In this document: positions 41,681 through 51,180 of the stretch, in pieces
Layout: the number at the start of each line of letters is the position of its first letter
How positions within the stretch are numbered: the stretch's first letter is position 1
Source of the DNA: Chloroflexota bacterium
Lineage (GTDB): Bacteria; Chloroflexota; Chloroflexia; Chloroflexales; Roseiflexaceae
DNA length: 57,350 nucleotides
Assembly: GCA_013388755.1 (NCBI GenBank)
Contig: JACAEQ010000091.1
Location: 1-57,350 of the forward strand
Direction: 5' to 3'
Notes under the pieces: model-generated
Told to the model about the DNA's origin: nothing
Database searches by the model: none
The model's input: the letters and a program-made list of their open reading frames with translations, nothing else
Translations under genes and position numbers: made by a program

Positions 41681-42868
41681 CTACCAGACACGACAGATCA
41701 GACCTTTCAGATAGTCACTCTCGGGAAAGGTAAGCAGCACCGGGTGATCAGGGCTTTGCGCCAGACGTTCGATCACCTGTGCCTCGCGCCGGGCATCGAG
41801 CGCGGCGCCGAAGATGACTTTCTGGAACAGTTCAGCCGGAACCAGGCCGGAGCATGAGAAGGTTGCCAGGATGCCGCCAGGGCGCAGGAGCTGCATCGCA
41901 AGCAGGTTGATGTCCTTATAGCCACGCGTGGCCCGTTCCACCTGCGATTGTGCATGGGCAAACTTGGGCGGGTCGAGAATGATACTGTCGAAGCGACGCC
42001 CTTCCTCGCGGTAGCGCCGCAAGAGGCGGAACACGTCGGCGGATACGATCTCCACCGGCGTCGTGACATTGCTGGCTGCAAGCCCGACACGCAGCATCTC
42101 AAGCGCTGGCTCGCTGCTATCAACGGCAGTGATGACCCCTGCGCCGGCATGGGCTGCGGCCAGGGTAAAGCCGCCGGTATAACAGAAGCAATCGAGCACG
42201 TCGGCGCCGGTACAGTAGGCTGCGACCCGCAACCGGTTGAACGCCTGGTCAAGGTAGGCACCGGTCTTCTGGCCACCGCGAAGATCAACCTCCTGCCACA
42301 CATTGCCGGGCAGGCGCACCTTGAGCCGTTCAGGCGGCGCTTCGCCCCACAGGACGCCAGATGCCGACGGCAGACCTTCCTTGTCGCGAATGTCGGCATC
42401 GCTCCGCTCGTACACCCCGCGCGGCGCCAGCACGGTGATAAGCGTCTGCACCACATCGGCGGCGCGCGCGGTCATGGCCTGGGTGAGCAACTGCACCACC
42501 AGAAAGCCGGCGTAGTGATCGACAACCAGGCCTGGCAGGCCGTCGGATTCGGCATACACCAGGCGGCAGGCACCGTCTTCCGCCAGCAGACGGAGCCGGC
42601 GACGCCCCTCAACCGCGCGCTCAATGCGCCGGCGAAGCAGCGCGCCATCAACCGGCTCATCCGGATTCCAGGTGAACAGGCGGGCGCGTATCTGCGATCC
42701 GGCGCTCCAGCAACCTCGCGCGAGCCATTCGCCGCTCGCGGCATGTACCTCAACGACTGCACCACGCTCAGGGCGCCCCTGGACGCGATCGATCGCGCCG
42801 GAGAACACCCATGGATGGTGTTGCAGGACAGGTCGCTCTTTCCCGGGCCGCAAAGTGATGGTTGCCAT
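41681..42868 (-). CDS. rlmI: RlmI-like rRNA (cytosine-C5) methyltransferase
   Basis: A 395-residue SAM-dependent methyltransferase. An N-terminal PUA-like RNA-binding domain (about 1-75) is joined to a Rossmann methyltransferase with VLDCFCYTGGFTLAAA (SAM motif), LDPPKF and FSCSG, which supplies a catalytic cysteine. This matches RlmI, which modifies 23S rRNA. ATG 42868 (MATITLRPG) starts the conserved domain; the frame extends to 42940 without better support. Confidence 0.88.
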   Translation of the reverse strand: MATITLRPGKERPVLQHHPWVFSGAIDRVQGRPERGAVVEVHAASGEWLARGCWSAGSQIRARLFTWNPDEPVDGALLRRRIERAVEGRRRLRLLAEDGACRLVYAESDGLPGLVVDHYAGFLVVQLLTQAMTARAADVVQTLITVLAPRGVYERSDADIRDKEGLPSASGVLWGEAPPERLKVRLPGNVWQEVDLRGGQKTGAYLDQAFNRLRVAAYCTGADVLDCFCYTGGFTLAAAHAGAGVITAVDSSEPALEMLRVGLAASNVTTPVEIVSADVFRLLRRYREEGRRFDSIILDPPKFAHAQSQVERATRGYKDINLLAMQLLRPGGILATFSCSGLVPAELFQKVIFGAALDARREAQVIERLAQSPDHPVLLTFPESDYLKGLICRVW

Positions 42869-42983
42869 CAGCATATGATGCACTGTCGCAGATTCGCGCA
42901 TACTGTAACACGCTGATGGGGGATGGTCAAGGCTTGTCACCTTGATTTAGCGACCAGCAGGCTATGGATAACCGCGGAACGGT

Positions 42984-43670
42984 TTACACCTGTGTCTGGT
43001 AATAACGCTCATAGTCGTTGCAGAGTAGATAGCGCGGCGGCTCATCCTCCTCAATCGCCGGGAAGCGACCGACAGGCTGGTAGAAGCGGTTATCGGTCGT
43101 ATCATCATTGACCGAGGAGACCTCGCCGACGAGCACCCGGCCGCCTTCGCCCCAGAACTCATGGTACAGGTAGGGTGGCAGGGTAATGCTTTCGCCCGGG
43201 CGTAACCGGACCACACCGCCCGGCCCGATCGTACAGCGAACGCCATCGAGCGACACCTCTACCGGGTGTAATGCATCACATTGCTCGTCGGGCGTTGCGG
43301 CATACAGCCTGACAGCAAGGGTACCACCGCCACGATTGATAATGTCTTCCATCTTTTTCCAATGAAAATGGAGCGGCGTCAACTGGCCTTCGTCAACAAT
43401 CAGGAGCTTTTCGGCATAGGGCTTACCGGCCGGATCGCACAGGTTACCGTTCCGGATTGTAAACAGAAACAGGCCGGAACGGGCGAAATCACCCAGGCCA
43501 AAATCGGTCACGTCCCAGCCGAGGCGGTTGGTGACGATCTCAGCGCACTCCGGGCCGCGCATCCGCCAGTCGTCAGGCGTCCAGTAAGCGAATGGCGGCA
43601 GCATAAATCCGCTCTTGCGAATGAACACATCGGCGGCGCGCATAATGGCATTGATCTCGGATCGTTTCAT
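42984..43670 (-). CDS. D-lyxose ketol-isomerase-like cupin
   Basis: A 228-residue cupin that probably interconverts D-lyxose and D-xylulose or a related aldose/ketose pair. Metal ligands are visible as H101, H103, E108 (PLHFHWKKMEDI) and H170 (YLYHEFW). The length matches the family. Its ATG overlaps the TGA of the SUMF1-like gene (ATGA). No sugar kinase or transporter is adjacent. Confidence 0.85.
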   Translation of the reverse strand: MKRSEINAIMRAADVFIRKSGFMLPPFAYWTPDDWRMRGPECAEIVTNRLGWDVTDFGLGDFARSGLFLFTIRNGNLCDPAGKPYAEKLLIVDEGQLTPLHFHWKKMEDIINRGGGTLAVRLYAATPDEQCDALHPVEVSLDGVRCTIGPGGVVRLRPGESITLPPYLYHEFWGEGGRVLVGEVSSVNDDTTDNRFYQPVGRFPAIEEDEPPRYLLCNDYERYYQTQV

Positions 43671-44416
43671 AAATCTACTCCTCGCGCCAGTCTGAACCCC
43701 AGGAACTCATTACGGGCCGCCGGCGGCAGGCGAAACCGGCAGGCGCAACGGGCAAACCCGTGCGGATTGGCGTACGAACCACCACGAAGGACCCGCCTGC
43801 CGGGTGCAGCCGGATCCTCGCGACCATCGTCAGGACGGTAGGGATAGGGTGCATCGAGTGAGGCGGTCCATTCCCAGACATTACCGGCCATGTCGAGACA
43901 ACCATGCGGGCTTGCTCCTGCCGGGTACGACTCGACCGGCGTGAGCCGGCCCGGGCCACCATCACGCGTGTTCGCGCATGCCGGGTCCCAGGTATCACCC
44001 CAGGGGAACCGCCGCCCGTCCACACCGCGGGCAGCATATTCCCATTCGGCCTCGGTAGGAAGGCGGTACCCGGTTGTACCACTGATCCATGCACAGAACT
44101 GCATGGCATCGTCCCAGCTGACATTGGTCACCGGGCACGCGCGTAAATCGGCGGGTGGGGCCGGTCCGTGCCAGTGCAGCGGCGGGCTGGCGCCGGTGGC
44201 TACGACGAACGCAGCATACAGGGCATTCGTAACCGGTGTCCGCGCAATCGCGAAGGGTGGGAGAGTGAGAGTATGTTGCGGCGACTCCTCGCGGTACGAC
44301 TCGCGTGTGCCGCCGTAGGCCCTTGCCAGAGCGCCAAGCTCGCGTTCCGGCGTCCCGATGCGAAAGGGGGCCGCAGGTAGCACCACGAAATGCGGTAACG
44401 GTTCGGGCAGGTTCAT
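43667..44416 (-). CDS. SUMF1/formylglycine-generating-enzyme-like protein
   Basis: A 249-residue FGE-sulfatase fold protein: PVTNALYAAF, PVTNVSWDDAMQFCAW, RLPTEAEWEYAARG, GNVWEW and RVLRGGSY are all present. True formylglycine-generating enzymes have two cysteines near the C-terminus with a C-x4-C spacing; here only a CAC pair is found in FARCACRFR. The enzymatic activity is therefore doubtful and a C-type-lectin-like binding role is likely. Starts 38 nt after sbcC and is coupled to the isomerase gene. Confidence 0.8.
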   Translation of the reverse strand: MNLPEPLPHFVVLPAAPFRIGTPERELGALARAYGGTRESYREESPQHTLTLPPFAIARTPVTNALYAAFVVATGASPPLHWHGPAPPADLRACPVTNVSWDDAMQFCAWISGTTGYRLPTEAEWEYAARGVDGRRFPWGDTWDPACANTRDGGPGRLTPVESYPAGASPHGCLDMAGNVWEWTASLDAPYPYRPDDGREDPAAPGRRVLRGGSYANPHGFARCACRFRLPPAARNEFLGFRLARGVDL

Positions 44417-44454
44417 TGATGAAACATCAGCCTGGTGAGCGCCGGGTTATGTTG

Positions 44455-47400
44455 TCAGACGATGGTCCAGACGCTGCCGCCAGGTGTTTTGGTAATTTCG
44501 ATCTGCACCGGGAAGAGATCCTTCAGTTCCTGGATGTGGGTAATCACCAGGATGCGGCGGAAGTCGTTCTGCACCGACGTAATCGCCTCCACCAGGCGTT
44601 CGCGGCCGCGTGCATCCTGCGAGCCGAACCCTTCGTCAATCACCAGGGTTTCAAGGCGCGCGCCAGCGCGACGCGCCAGCAACTTGGAGAGCGCAATACG
44701 GATGGCAAAATCGAGGCGGAACGCTTCACCGCCGCTGTAGGCGTCATAGACACGCGTGCCGAGGGCATCGGCGATTTTGATGTCAAGTGTTTCGGCGACC
44801 TCACCTTTCCTGGTATCGCGTTGTGTTTCGAACGTGAGGTGGAGCTGATTATCGGTCATACGGGCAAGGAGGCGATTCGCTTCGCGCTCAAGTTCAGGAA
44901 TGGCCGTCTCAATCAGCATGGCCTGCAGTCCCTTCTTGCCGAACGCCTGAGCCAGTTCATCGAACAGGCCTTTTCGTTCGACGAGCGCCACGCGCTGTAC
45001 GTCGGCTTCGGCGAGATCGGCGCCTGCCTGTTGCGCGCGGCGCAAGTCGGCCTGGCGTTCACCAAGCTCCTTCTGGCGTACCTGGACCTCGCGATTGAGC
45101 TCATCGAGGGCAGCCGTGGCCACTTCACGGTCGCGGGTTGCGGATGTCAGGGCGCGCACTTCCTCGTCGAGGCGACGCAATTCCTGCTCATCGGCAGCGA
45201 TCTGCGCATCAGCCTGGGCAAGGCGATCGGCTTCACGTACCAGTTCGTCGTAGTGTTCGGCAAGCCATTCTTCCGCGCGTTGCAAGCGCGACAGCTCATG
45301 TTCCCACATGCGCAGCCGTTCGGCGTCGCCGCGCGCGGCATCATACTGTTCGCGGCTATAGCCAAGTGCCACAACCTGCTCATCGACCTCGGCAAGCGCC
45401 GTACGATCGGCATGGCCATAGTCGGCGTGGGCCAGGCGCCCGGCGAGTGTGGCGGCCAGTTGCTCCTGTTCATGGAGGGCCGGGTCCGCATCATCAATAT
45501 GCTGGATGTCACGCTGTAGCGCATCTGCGCGCGCGCGCAGGTTCGCCTGTTCCGCCGTGCGCCCTTCAATCTGCACAACACGCCGTTCCACGGCGGCAAT
45601 CTCGCGCTCAAGCGAATCAACCGTGCCGATCGCAGTCATCTCGGCTTCGACGCGGGTCAACTCGGCACGCACCGCCGGCTCGTAATCCTGTTTCATCAGC
45701 CGCAACGCGACGTCGTCATGGATACGCTGGGCATTGATCTGCTGCTGGCGCAACATCTCGCAGCTGGCAAGCTCGCTTTCGAGGCGGGCGATACGCGCAC
45801 TCAGCTCGGCCAGACCGGCGACACGTTGTTCGGTGGCGCCGAGGTCGGCGCGCAGGCGCTTGAGTTGAGCGTCAAGCTCGTCGGTTGCGCGTTTTGCCGC
45901 CGCGTACCGCACCCGCAGATCCTGGCGTTCGCGTTCATACTCGGCATGAATATGCGCAATGCCATCATGGCCAAGCTCGCTGTTGCAGAGCGGGCAGACC
46001 TGAGTATCAGGGCCGAGCAGCTTGAGCTTCTCATTGATACGGTCACCCTGCGCCTTGATGGTACCGCACTCAGCGCGCAGGGCACCGGTGCGCTCCACAA
46101 GATCATGTTCCTCGCGGCGGAGTTCCTCGAGGCGCGCCGCATCTGATTCCAGCCGGTCGCGATCGGCCATTGCCGCGGCCAGGTCGGCGCGCCAGCGCGA
46201 CTCATGTTTCAGGCGTTCGGCCAGGTCGCGCAGCGTGCGTTTCTGCTCCTCGCGTGTAGCGACAAGCGAGTCGTGCTTGAGTTTGATCTGGCTCTGCAAC
46301 TCGGTACGGCGCTGCAGCAGCGCATTGACCTGGCTCAGTTGTTCCGTCAATGTGGCGCGCCGTTCGCGGGCCGTTGCCAGTTCCCGGGCAACGGGCGGGA
46401 GCGTGGCAATCTGAGCGTTCAGGCGTTCGAGTTCGGCAACCAGCGCAGGGCGGCGGGCGGCGCGCTCACGGAGCATCTGCGCCTGGCTCTCGGCAACGCG
46501 CAGATCGGCACGCAGGGCATTCTCAGCATCGCGCAGCGCCTGGACGTGCGACGCGCGCTGTAGTTGCAGTTCATCATACCGGTCGCGCAGGGCGGCGAGA
46601 CGGTCACGTTCCGTTTCGGCGGCGCGAAGCCGGGTGATGCCGGCGAGGATCTCGTCACGGCGCGCGACCAGTTCTTCGGCGCGCGCCTGTGTTGCGCGCC
46701 GTTGTTCCAGGGCGGCGGCAATCGCATCGCGGGTGGTGCGGTTACGCGCCGCCTGATGGTGGCGTTCGTCGCGCAGCAGGCGGGCGCGCTCAAGCGCCTG
46801 CTCCCTGACGATGGCAGCATCGAGCGCCTGCCGGGCCGCATCAGCGCGCCTGCCGGCATCGGCAGCGCGTTGTTCAGCGGCGCGTACCTCCTCGGCGTAC
46901 TGGTCGCAGCGTTCAGCCTGGCGGCGAAGTTCCGCGATCCGGCCGTCGAGACCGATCAACTGCCCATCCAGCAGCCGCGCACGCTCCTTCGCCCGGGCTT
47001 CCAGGTCCTCATAGGCGCTCAAGCCGAGAATATCGGCAAGCACCTGTTTGCGCCGGGCAGGCTCCTTGCGCGTGAACTCATCGGCGCGACCCTGGCGCAA
47101 ATACGCCGAATTCGCGAAGATCTCATAATCCATGCGCAGCGTGCGAATGATGAGTTGCTGCGTCTCACGAATGCCGCCGGGCGCGAGTGAGCGCCAGCCT
47201 TGTTCAGCGCGCACCTGAAAGTCGAGCTGGCTCTGGCCGGCGCGTTTGCCTCGAATCCGGCGGCGGATCACGCGGTAATCCTGGCCATCGAGGGAAAACG
47301 CCAGATCCACGACCATTTCGGTGGCGCCAAGTGCAATCAGATCGTCATCACTTTTGAGGCGCGACTCACCCCACAGCGCCCAGGTGATTGCGTCGAGCAG

Positions 47401-47523
47401 CGCCGATTTGCCGGCGCCATTCTCGCCCGCCAGGCATGCAATCGCAATGCCGTCGAGATCGAGCGGCGGCAGGCCCTCGCGGTAGCACATAAAGTTTTGC
47501 AGGGCCAGGGTGCGAGGAATCAT
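44455..47523 (-). CDS. sbcC: SbcC/Rad50-type SMC nuclease ATPase
   Basis: A 1022-residue DNA repair ATPase. The N-terminal P-loop GENGAGKSALLDAI (34-47), two long coiled coils, the zinc hook C510-P-L-C513, and a C-terminal ABC signature YSGGEAFRLDFAIRIALS with Walker B LVIDEGFGS are all in order. It partners with the SbcD/Mre11 nuclease, which is not encoded next to it here. Own promoter candidate at 47664-47692 inside the end of the upstream GNAT gene. Confidence 0.93.
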   Translation of the reverse strand: MIPRTLALQNFMCYREGLPPLDLDGIAIACLAGENGAGKSALLDAITWALWGESRLKSDDDLIALGATEMVVDLAFSLDGQDYRVIRRRIRGKRAGQSQLDFQVRAEQGWRSLAPGGIRETQQLIIRTLRMDYEIFANSAYLRQGRADEFTRKEPARRKQVLADILGLSAYEDLEARAKERARLLDGQLIGLDGRIAELRRQAERCDQYAEEVRAAEQRAADAGRRADAARQALDAAIVREQALERARLLRDERHHQAARNRTTRDAIAAALEQRRATQARAEELVARRDEILAGITRLRAAETERDRLAALRDRYDELQLQRASHVQALRDAENALRADLRVAESQAQMLRERAARRPALVAELERLNAQIATLPPVARELATARERRATLTEQLSQVNALLQRRTELQSQIKLKHDSLVATREEQKRTLRDLAERLKHESRWRADLAAAMADRDRLESDAARLEELRREEHDLVERTGALRAECGTIKAQGDRINEKLKLLGPDTQVCPLCNSELGHDGIAHIHAEYERERQDLRVRYAAAKRATDELDAQLKRLRADLGATEQRVAGLAELSARIARLESELASCEMLRQQQINAQRIHDDVALRLMKQDYEPAVRAELTRVEAEMTAIGTVDSLEREIAAVERRVVQIEGRTAEQANLRARADALQRDIQHIDDADPALHEQEQLAATLAGRLAHADYGHADRTALAEVDEQVVALGYSREQYDAARGDAERLRMWEHELSRLQRAEEWLAEHYDELVREADRLAQADAQIAADEQELRRLDEEVRALTSATRDREVATAALDELNREVQVRQKELGERQADLRRAQQAGADLAEADVQRVALVERKGLFDELAQAFGKKGLQAMLIETAIPELEREANRLLARMTDNQLHLTFETQRDTRKGEVAETLDIKIADALGTRVYDAYSGGEAFRLDFAIRIALSKLLARRAGARLETLVIDEGFGSQDARGRERLVEAITSVQNDFRRILVITHIQELKDLFPVQIEITKTPGGSVWTIV

Positions 47524-47663
47524 AGCGCAAACGTATTGCCGCTACAGCGGCGAGCAGCAACCGTGATCCACCGACGCGCCGCCGTGCCTGCTCGCCGCGC
47601 GCCCCTGTGGGGCGCAAGGTTATTGCACGTTGTCATAGAACATATTTGTTGCATTGCGCAGCC

Positions 47664-47692
47664 ATTATACGGCCAGGAGGCGTGTCGTGCAA
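47664..47692 (-). promoter_or_regulatory. Promoter of sbcC inside the end of the GNAT gene
   Basis: On the minus strand TTGCAC (47687-47692), 17 nt, TATAAT (47664-47669). The -10 box overlaps the TAA stop of the GNAT gene. Leader about 135 nt. Confidence 0.55.
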
Positions 47693-48456
47693 GGAAACTG
47701 GCCGGCAAATGTGCAGAGGGTCGCCACGCGCCGGAAGCCGGCGCGTTCATAGAGCCGGCAGGCGCGCTCGTCGGCGGCGCTCAGCAGAGCATACTCTGCG
47801 CCGGCGTCGAAGGCCGCGCGCGTCATGGCGGTAGTAAGCACGGCGGCGATACCGCGGCGGCGAAAACGCGGCAGCGTGGTAATGCCCGCCAGTTCCACGA
47901 GCCCATCGGCAGGGCAGGCAAGCGTTCCTGCCGCCACCGGGACATCATCGAGCCATGCGAGAAATGGCCGGGCGCCACTCGTCATGTCGGTCCGCAATCC
48001 CGCAATGTCACCCCCGGTCACCGGCAGAGCCGCCGGATCGAAGCCGCGCGCGCCGGTTTCGAGTTGCAGACGCAGGAGCACATCTGGCGACGCGGCAGTC
48101 GCCTCGCCGATAATCAGGCCAGCGACCGGAGGCGCAGGGCGCAGAGAGTCCGCGCTGCAGAGCATCAGCGGGGTGCGCGATTCGGCGACGAAACCGTGCC
48201 TCGTGAGCGTCGCGGGCAGATCCGGCGCAAACTCGGCGACGAACTCGAAACGTGGCAATCGCTCACGTTCGGCACACAGCCGGCGGAACGTAACAAGCGC
48301 AGCGGCGATCGCATGACCGGCGGATGTGTTGGGGATCGCATAGTTAAAGAACGGCACGGCGCTGGTGGAAAAGTACACCGTGAACGGCGGAACGGCGATC
48401 ACCTCGTACTGGCTCGCAGCCACCTGGTGAAGATAGTGCTGGATCCTGGCAATCAT
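47665..48456 (-). CDS. GNAT-family N-acetyltransferase
   Basis: A 263-residue protein. The C-terminal half is a GNAT domain with LAGITTLPRFRRRGIAAVLT (acetyl-CoA loop RRRGIA) and LYERAGFRRV. The N-terminal half resembles a degenerate second GNAT fold. Its ATG shares one base with the TGA of the CHAD gene (TGATG), so it is translationally coupled. The substrate is unknown. Confidence 0.85.
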   Translation of the reverse strand: MIARIQHYLHQVAASQYEVIAVPPFTVYFSTSAVPFFNYAIPNTSAGHAIAAALVTFRRLCAERERLPRFEFVAEFAPDLPATLTRHGFVAESRTPLMLCSADSLRPAPPVAGLIIGEATAASPDVLLRLQLETGARGFDPAALPVTGGDIAGLRTDMTSGARPFLAWLDDVPVAAGTLACPADGLVELAGITTLPRFRRRGIAAVLTTAMTRAAFDAGAEYALLSAADERACRLYERAGFRRVATLCTFAGQFPCTTRLLAV

Positions 48457-49937
48457 CAGACGCGAATAATCAGTTCGAACAGGCGGCGCCGGTAGGTTGC
48501 GCTATCAACCCTGGCCCACGCGCGCGGGAACTCCGCCAGCAGGCGCTCGTGCTCGGCATCGAGCACGGCCAGATACGCCTGCGCGCCAGGGTCATCGCCA
48601 AGGCCGAGGGCGCGTATGTATTCGCGCGCCACGACGGCATCCTGCAAGCTGCCAAGCAACTCCTGGAGCGTCATCAGCGGGCTGAGCGCCTGTTGCGCGC
48701 CGGGGCCGAGGGCATCGGCAAAGAACTCGATCGTATAGCGCAGTCGTTTTCCCGCAATGCGCGCCAGGTGACGCACCTCGTCGGGCGCGCCGTCGAGTAC
48801 GGCGTCGAACGCGCGCCACTGCTCATAACGACGCCAGATCGCGCTCCCTGCGAAGTCACGCACGCGCCCGGGCGCGCCGGTTTCGCTCTGCTCGACCATC
48901 CCCGCGCCGGGTGTGGTCAGGAAGGCGGCGAAGCGCTGCACAAAACGACCAGAGCGTTTCGACTCCAGCTCGACCAGCAGGTGTGCACCCGCTGGCGCGC
49001 GAGCAGCGGCGATCGCCACGAGCAGCGGCTCCATCATCGCCTGGCGTTCAGCCGCCGCATCATGAGAAAACCTGCGTACCGACTCGAGAAAGACATCATA
49101 ATCACGCACGGCGCCCAGCGAACGAGCCACGCGTCGCAGGCCACGGCGAAAACCCTCCATCAACTCGACATCAAACACACCTTCGACGATCTGGAGCGAT
49201 GCGCGCAACCGGCGCGTGGCAACACGCATGTCGTGGACATCCTCCGGGTCCTCATCCTTTTCGACGGCATCGGTGCGCGCGAGGAAGCGTTCAAAGGTAC
49301 GCCGCAGCATCCGGCGGGCACCCTCGGCCAGCGGCTCATCGCCCTGCAAGCCATCACGCAACGTGAGCCGGGCGACTGCCGGATCGAGCGGCTCATCGGG
49401 CAGCGGCGCCAGCGGCTCATCACCGGCGAGGCGGATCTCGAGCCGGCCGATCGTATCGCGCCAGAACTCGCCGCGGCCGCCGGCTTCAGCCAGTGCCTCG
49501 GTGTTTTGCCCGGCGATCGTGAGAACCGTAGCGACGCCAGAATGGTCCGCGGCGAGCGCGGTGACGCCGGAGTCGGCGAGTGCCGCCGCCAGGCGAAGCA
49601 GCGCGCCGAGGCGCAATGCCGCCGCCTGGTTGCGATCATTCAGGCAGACGAAGGCTGGTTCGCGCTGTGGGCGAACCCTGGTACGCAGCATCGCAGTTGA
49701 CGCAGCGATGGCCGTCTGTTGTTCAGCGTCGAGACCATCCAGGCGCGCTGAGAGCAGCATGTCGCGCGCGGCGCGTTCAGGCGCTTCGACACCGGCGGCT
49801 CGGGCGGCATCGTAACACGCAGAGGCAAGGCCGATCGAACGACGGTATGTCGCAGGCAACTGGTGAGCTTCGCGAGTCTGGTCGAACAACACCAGCGCCA
49901 GCGGGCGCGTCGGCGCACTGCCGGATTCGTTTGCCAT
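48456..49937 (-). CDS. CHAD-domain protein
   Basis: A 493-residue protein. The ATG at 49937 has GGGAG 6 nt upstream. Residues about 190-490 form a CHAD alpha-helical domain with two histidine-rich helices (HDMRVATRRLRASL and HLARIAGKRLRYTIEFF) that bind polyphosphate. The first 170 residues look like a helical domain related to the C-terminal part of Ppx/GppA phosphatases, but no catalytic core is present. It lies between CYTH and GNAT genes; CYTH and CHAD often occur together, so a polyphosphate or triphosphate function is likely. Confidence 0.85.
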   Translation of the reverse strand: MANESGSAPTRPLALVLFDQTREAHQLPATYRRSIGLASACYDAARAAGVEAPERAARDMLLSARLDGLDAEQQTAIAASTAMLRTRVRPQREPAFVCLNDRNQAAALRLGALLRLAAALADSGVTALAADHSGVATVLTIAGQNTEALAEAGGRGEFWRDTIGRLEIRLAGDEPLAPLPDEPLDPAVARLTLRDGLQGDEPLAEGARRMLRRTFERFLARTDAVEKDEDPEDVHDMRVATRRLRASLQIVEGVFDVELMEGFRRGLRRVARSLGAVRDYDVFLESVRRFSHDAAAERQAMMEPLLVAIAAARAPAGAHLLVELESKRSGRFVQRFAAFLTTPGAGMVEQSETGAPGRVRDFAGSAIWRRYEQWRAFDAVLDGAPDEVRHLARIAGKRLRYTIEFFADALGPGAQQALSPLMTLQELLGSLQDAVVAREYIRALGLGDDPGAQAYLAVLDAEHERLLAEFPRAWARVDSATYRRRLFELIIRV

Positions 49938-50047
49938 GGCGAACTCCCGTATGGGCAAAACAAACGGACACAGCCTGGAACGCACGCGTCATCCGCGCCA
50001 TGCGCAGGCATCACGAGACCCGCGGACCAGAACCCCCCTGTACAGCT

Positions 50048-50689
50048 TCACAAAGCTGGACGACCTTCCAGTAGCGCCATGCCACGCGCCAGTTTGCTGC
50101 GGTCATCGGGTTGCAGGCCGAAGTGCTGCCGCAACAACGACCCCAGCGCATCAAGATCGGCGCGTTCGCCACCGGCGAGCAGTTCGACCTCAAGCTCACG
50201 AAACGCCTGCTCGTGGCCGGCGGCGCGGATCACACCGTCGTCGAGCGCGATCTCGGCAATGCGCCGCGAGCCGCGCCAGGCATACACATGCCGGCGCGTC
50301 GTCTGAATGACCAGGATCGGCTGGAGTGGCGCATCGCCCGCCAGCGCAAACGCGCGATCACGCGCCTCGCCGGCTGGCCATTGCAGCGGATCATCACTCT
50401 CAACCGGCATTTCCCACTCGGCACGCTGGTGCAACCCATCGCGCGCCTGCGTCTCGCCTTTGAGTGTAACGATGCGGCGCGCCCCAAGCTGGCGCAGGCG
50501 CAGGCCGAAGCGGCGGGCGCGCAGGCGAAAATCAGGCGTATCGAAGTAGATATTGTACTGCTGCTCGACGTCTTCGGCCGGCTGCAGATGGAAATCGCCG
50601 AGCACGAGTGGTTGCGCCAGCGCGATGAAAGCGTCCGGCTCCTCGACGCGGAACTTCAGTTCGATTTCAAGCGGCGTTGGATCTACCAT
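50048..50689 (-). CDS. CYTH-domain protein (triphosphatase/CyaB-like)
   Basis: A 213-residue enzyme with the CYTH signature EIELKFRV at the N-terminus, then basic and acidic strands of the triphosphate tunnel. Known CYTH enzymes cleave inorganic triphosphate or thiamine triphosphate, or act as adenylate cyclases. The ATG at 50689 coincides with the expected start site of an extended -10 promoter, so the mRNA is probably leaderless. The CHAD gene follows after 110 nt. Confidence 0.88.
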   Translation of the reverse strand: MVDPTPLEIELKFRVEEPDAFIALAQPLVLGDFHLQPAEDVEQQYNIYFDTPDFRLRARRFGLRLRQLGARRIVTLKGETQARDGLHQRAEWEMPVESDDPLQWPAGEARDRAFALAGDAPLQPILVIQTTRRHVYAWRGSRRIAEIALDDGVIRAAGHEQAFRELEVELLAGGERADLDALGSLLRQHFGLQPDDRSKLARGMALLEGRPAL

Positions 50690-50695
50690 GCTTCT

Positions 50696-50704
50696 ACTAT
50701 AGCA
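50696..50704 (-). promoter_or_regulatory. Leaderless extended -10 promoter of the CYTH gene
   Basis: On the minus strand TGCTATAGT; the TATAGT (50696-50701) ends 6 nt before the ATG at 50689, so transcription would start at or next to the start codon. Confidence 0.6.
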
Positions 50705-50735
50705 CGTCTGGGTAATGATTCACACGATGGCTTAT

Positions 50736-50940
50736 TGACTGGAGCGACGCAGTCACGCGCGCAATCGGCCAGCCGGGCGCATACCAATGCCCCTCCGCCG
50801 GCGGGACGGCGTTCTTTTCCGTGTTGCGACCGTCTTCCCGCCGCCGGATGCTTGACCCTGGAGGGCGTGCGGCCCGCCAGGCCACCCTGCTGGTACACCA
50901 CCGCGTACGTCCTGTCAGTGACTGGAGTGACGCGGTCGCT
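50736..50940. repeat. Pair of imperfect 23-bp direct repeats
   Basis: TGACTGGAG(C/T)GACGC(A/G)GTC at 50736 and 50918 share about 19 of 23 bases, 182 nt apart. Each can form a short stem (TGACTG/CAGTCA in the first). Confidence 0.45.
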
Positions 50941-51100
50941 CTGGTGGACGACTCGCAACAATGCTCTTGCTTTCGGCAGAGCGGCACAGGCGGATCGCAA
51001 GTCTCTCGTGCCGCTTGCAAGCCGCCCCTCCACCGAAGTACCACGCTGCCGTGTAACCGTGTCACCGGCAATGTGGCAATGTGCGCGAACGTATATCTTA

Positions 51101-51109
51101 TGGTATACT
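51101..51109 (+). promoter_or_regulatory. Extended -10 promoter of rpsO
   Basis: TGGTATACT; no good -35. Start near 51116, leader about 65 nt. Confidence 0.55.
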
Positions 51110-51180
51110 TTTCTACGGCTTGCAACAGGCAAACGACAGGCTGCGCCGGCCTGATCGCGATTAGTGTAAGGAGTTTCTCC

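Larger units (their letters stand above)
50690..51180. other. Divergent intergenic region between CYTH and rpsO
   Basis: No gene is seen. It contains the CYTH promoter, two related 23-bp direct repeats (50736-50758 and 50918-50940), the rpsO promoter and the rpsO ribosome binding site (AAGGAG, 51168-51173). The frame upstream of rpsO is open but has no start signal. Confidence 0.5.

Noticed and set aside
44305-45519. Plus-strand 404-codon ORF
   Set aside because: Antisense to sbcC; no motif and no ribosome binding site.
50821-51180. N-terminal extension of rpsO
   Set aside because: S15 has a fixed length, and the GTG at 51181 with AAGGAG gives 89 residues. The extension crosses the promoter.
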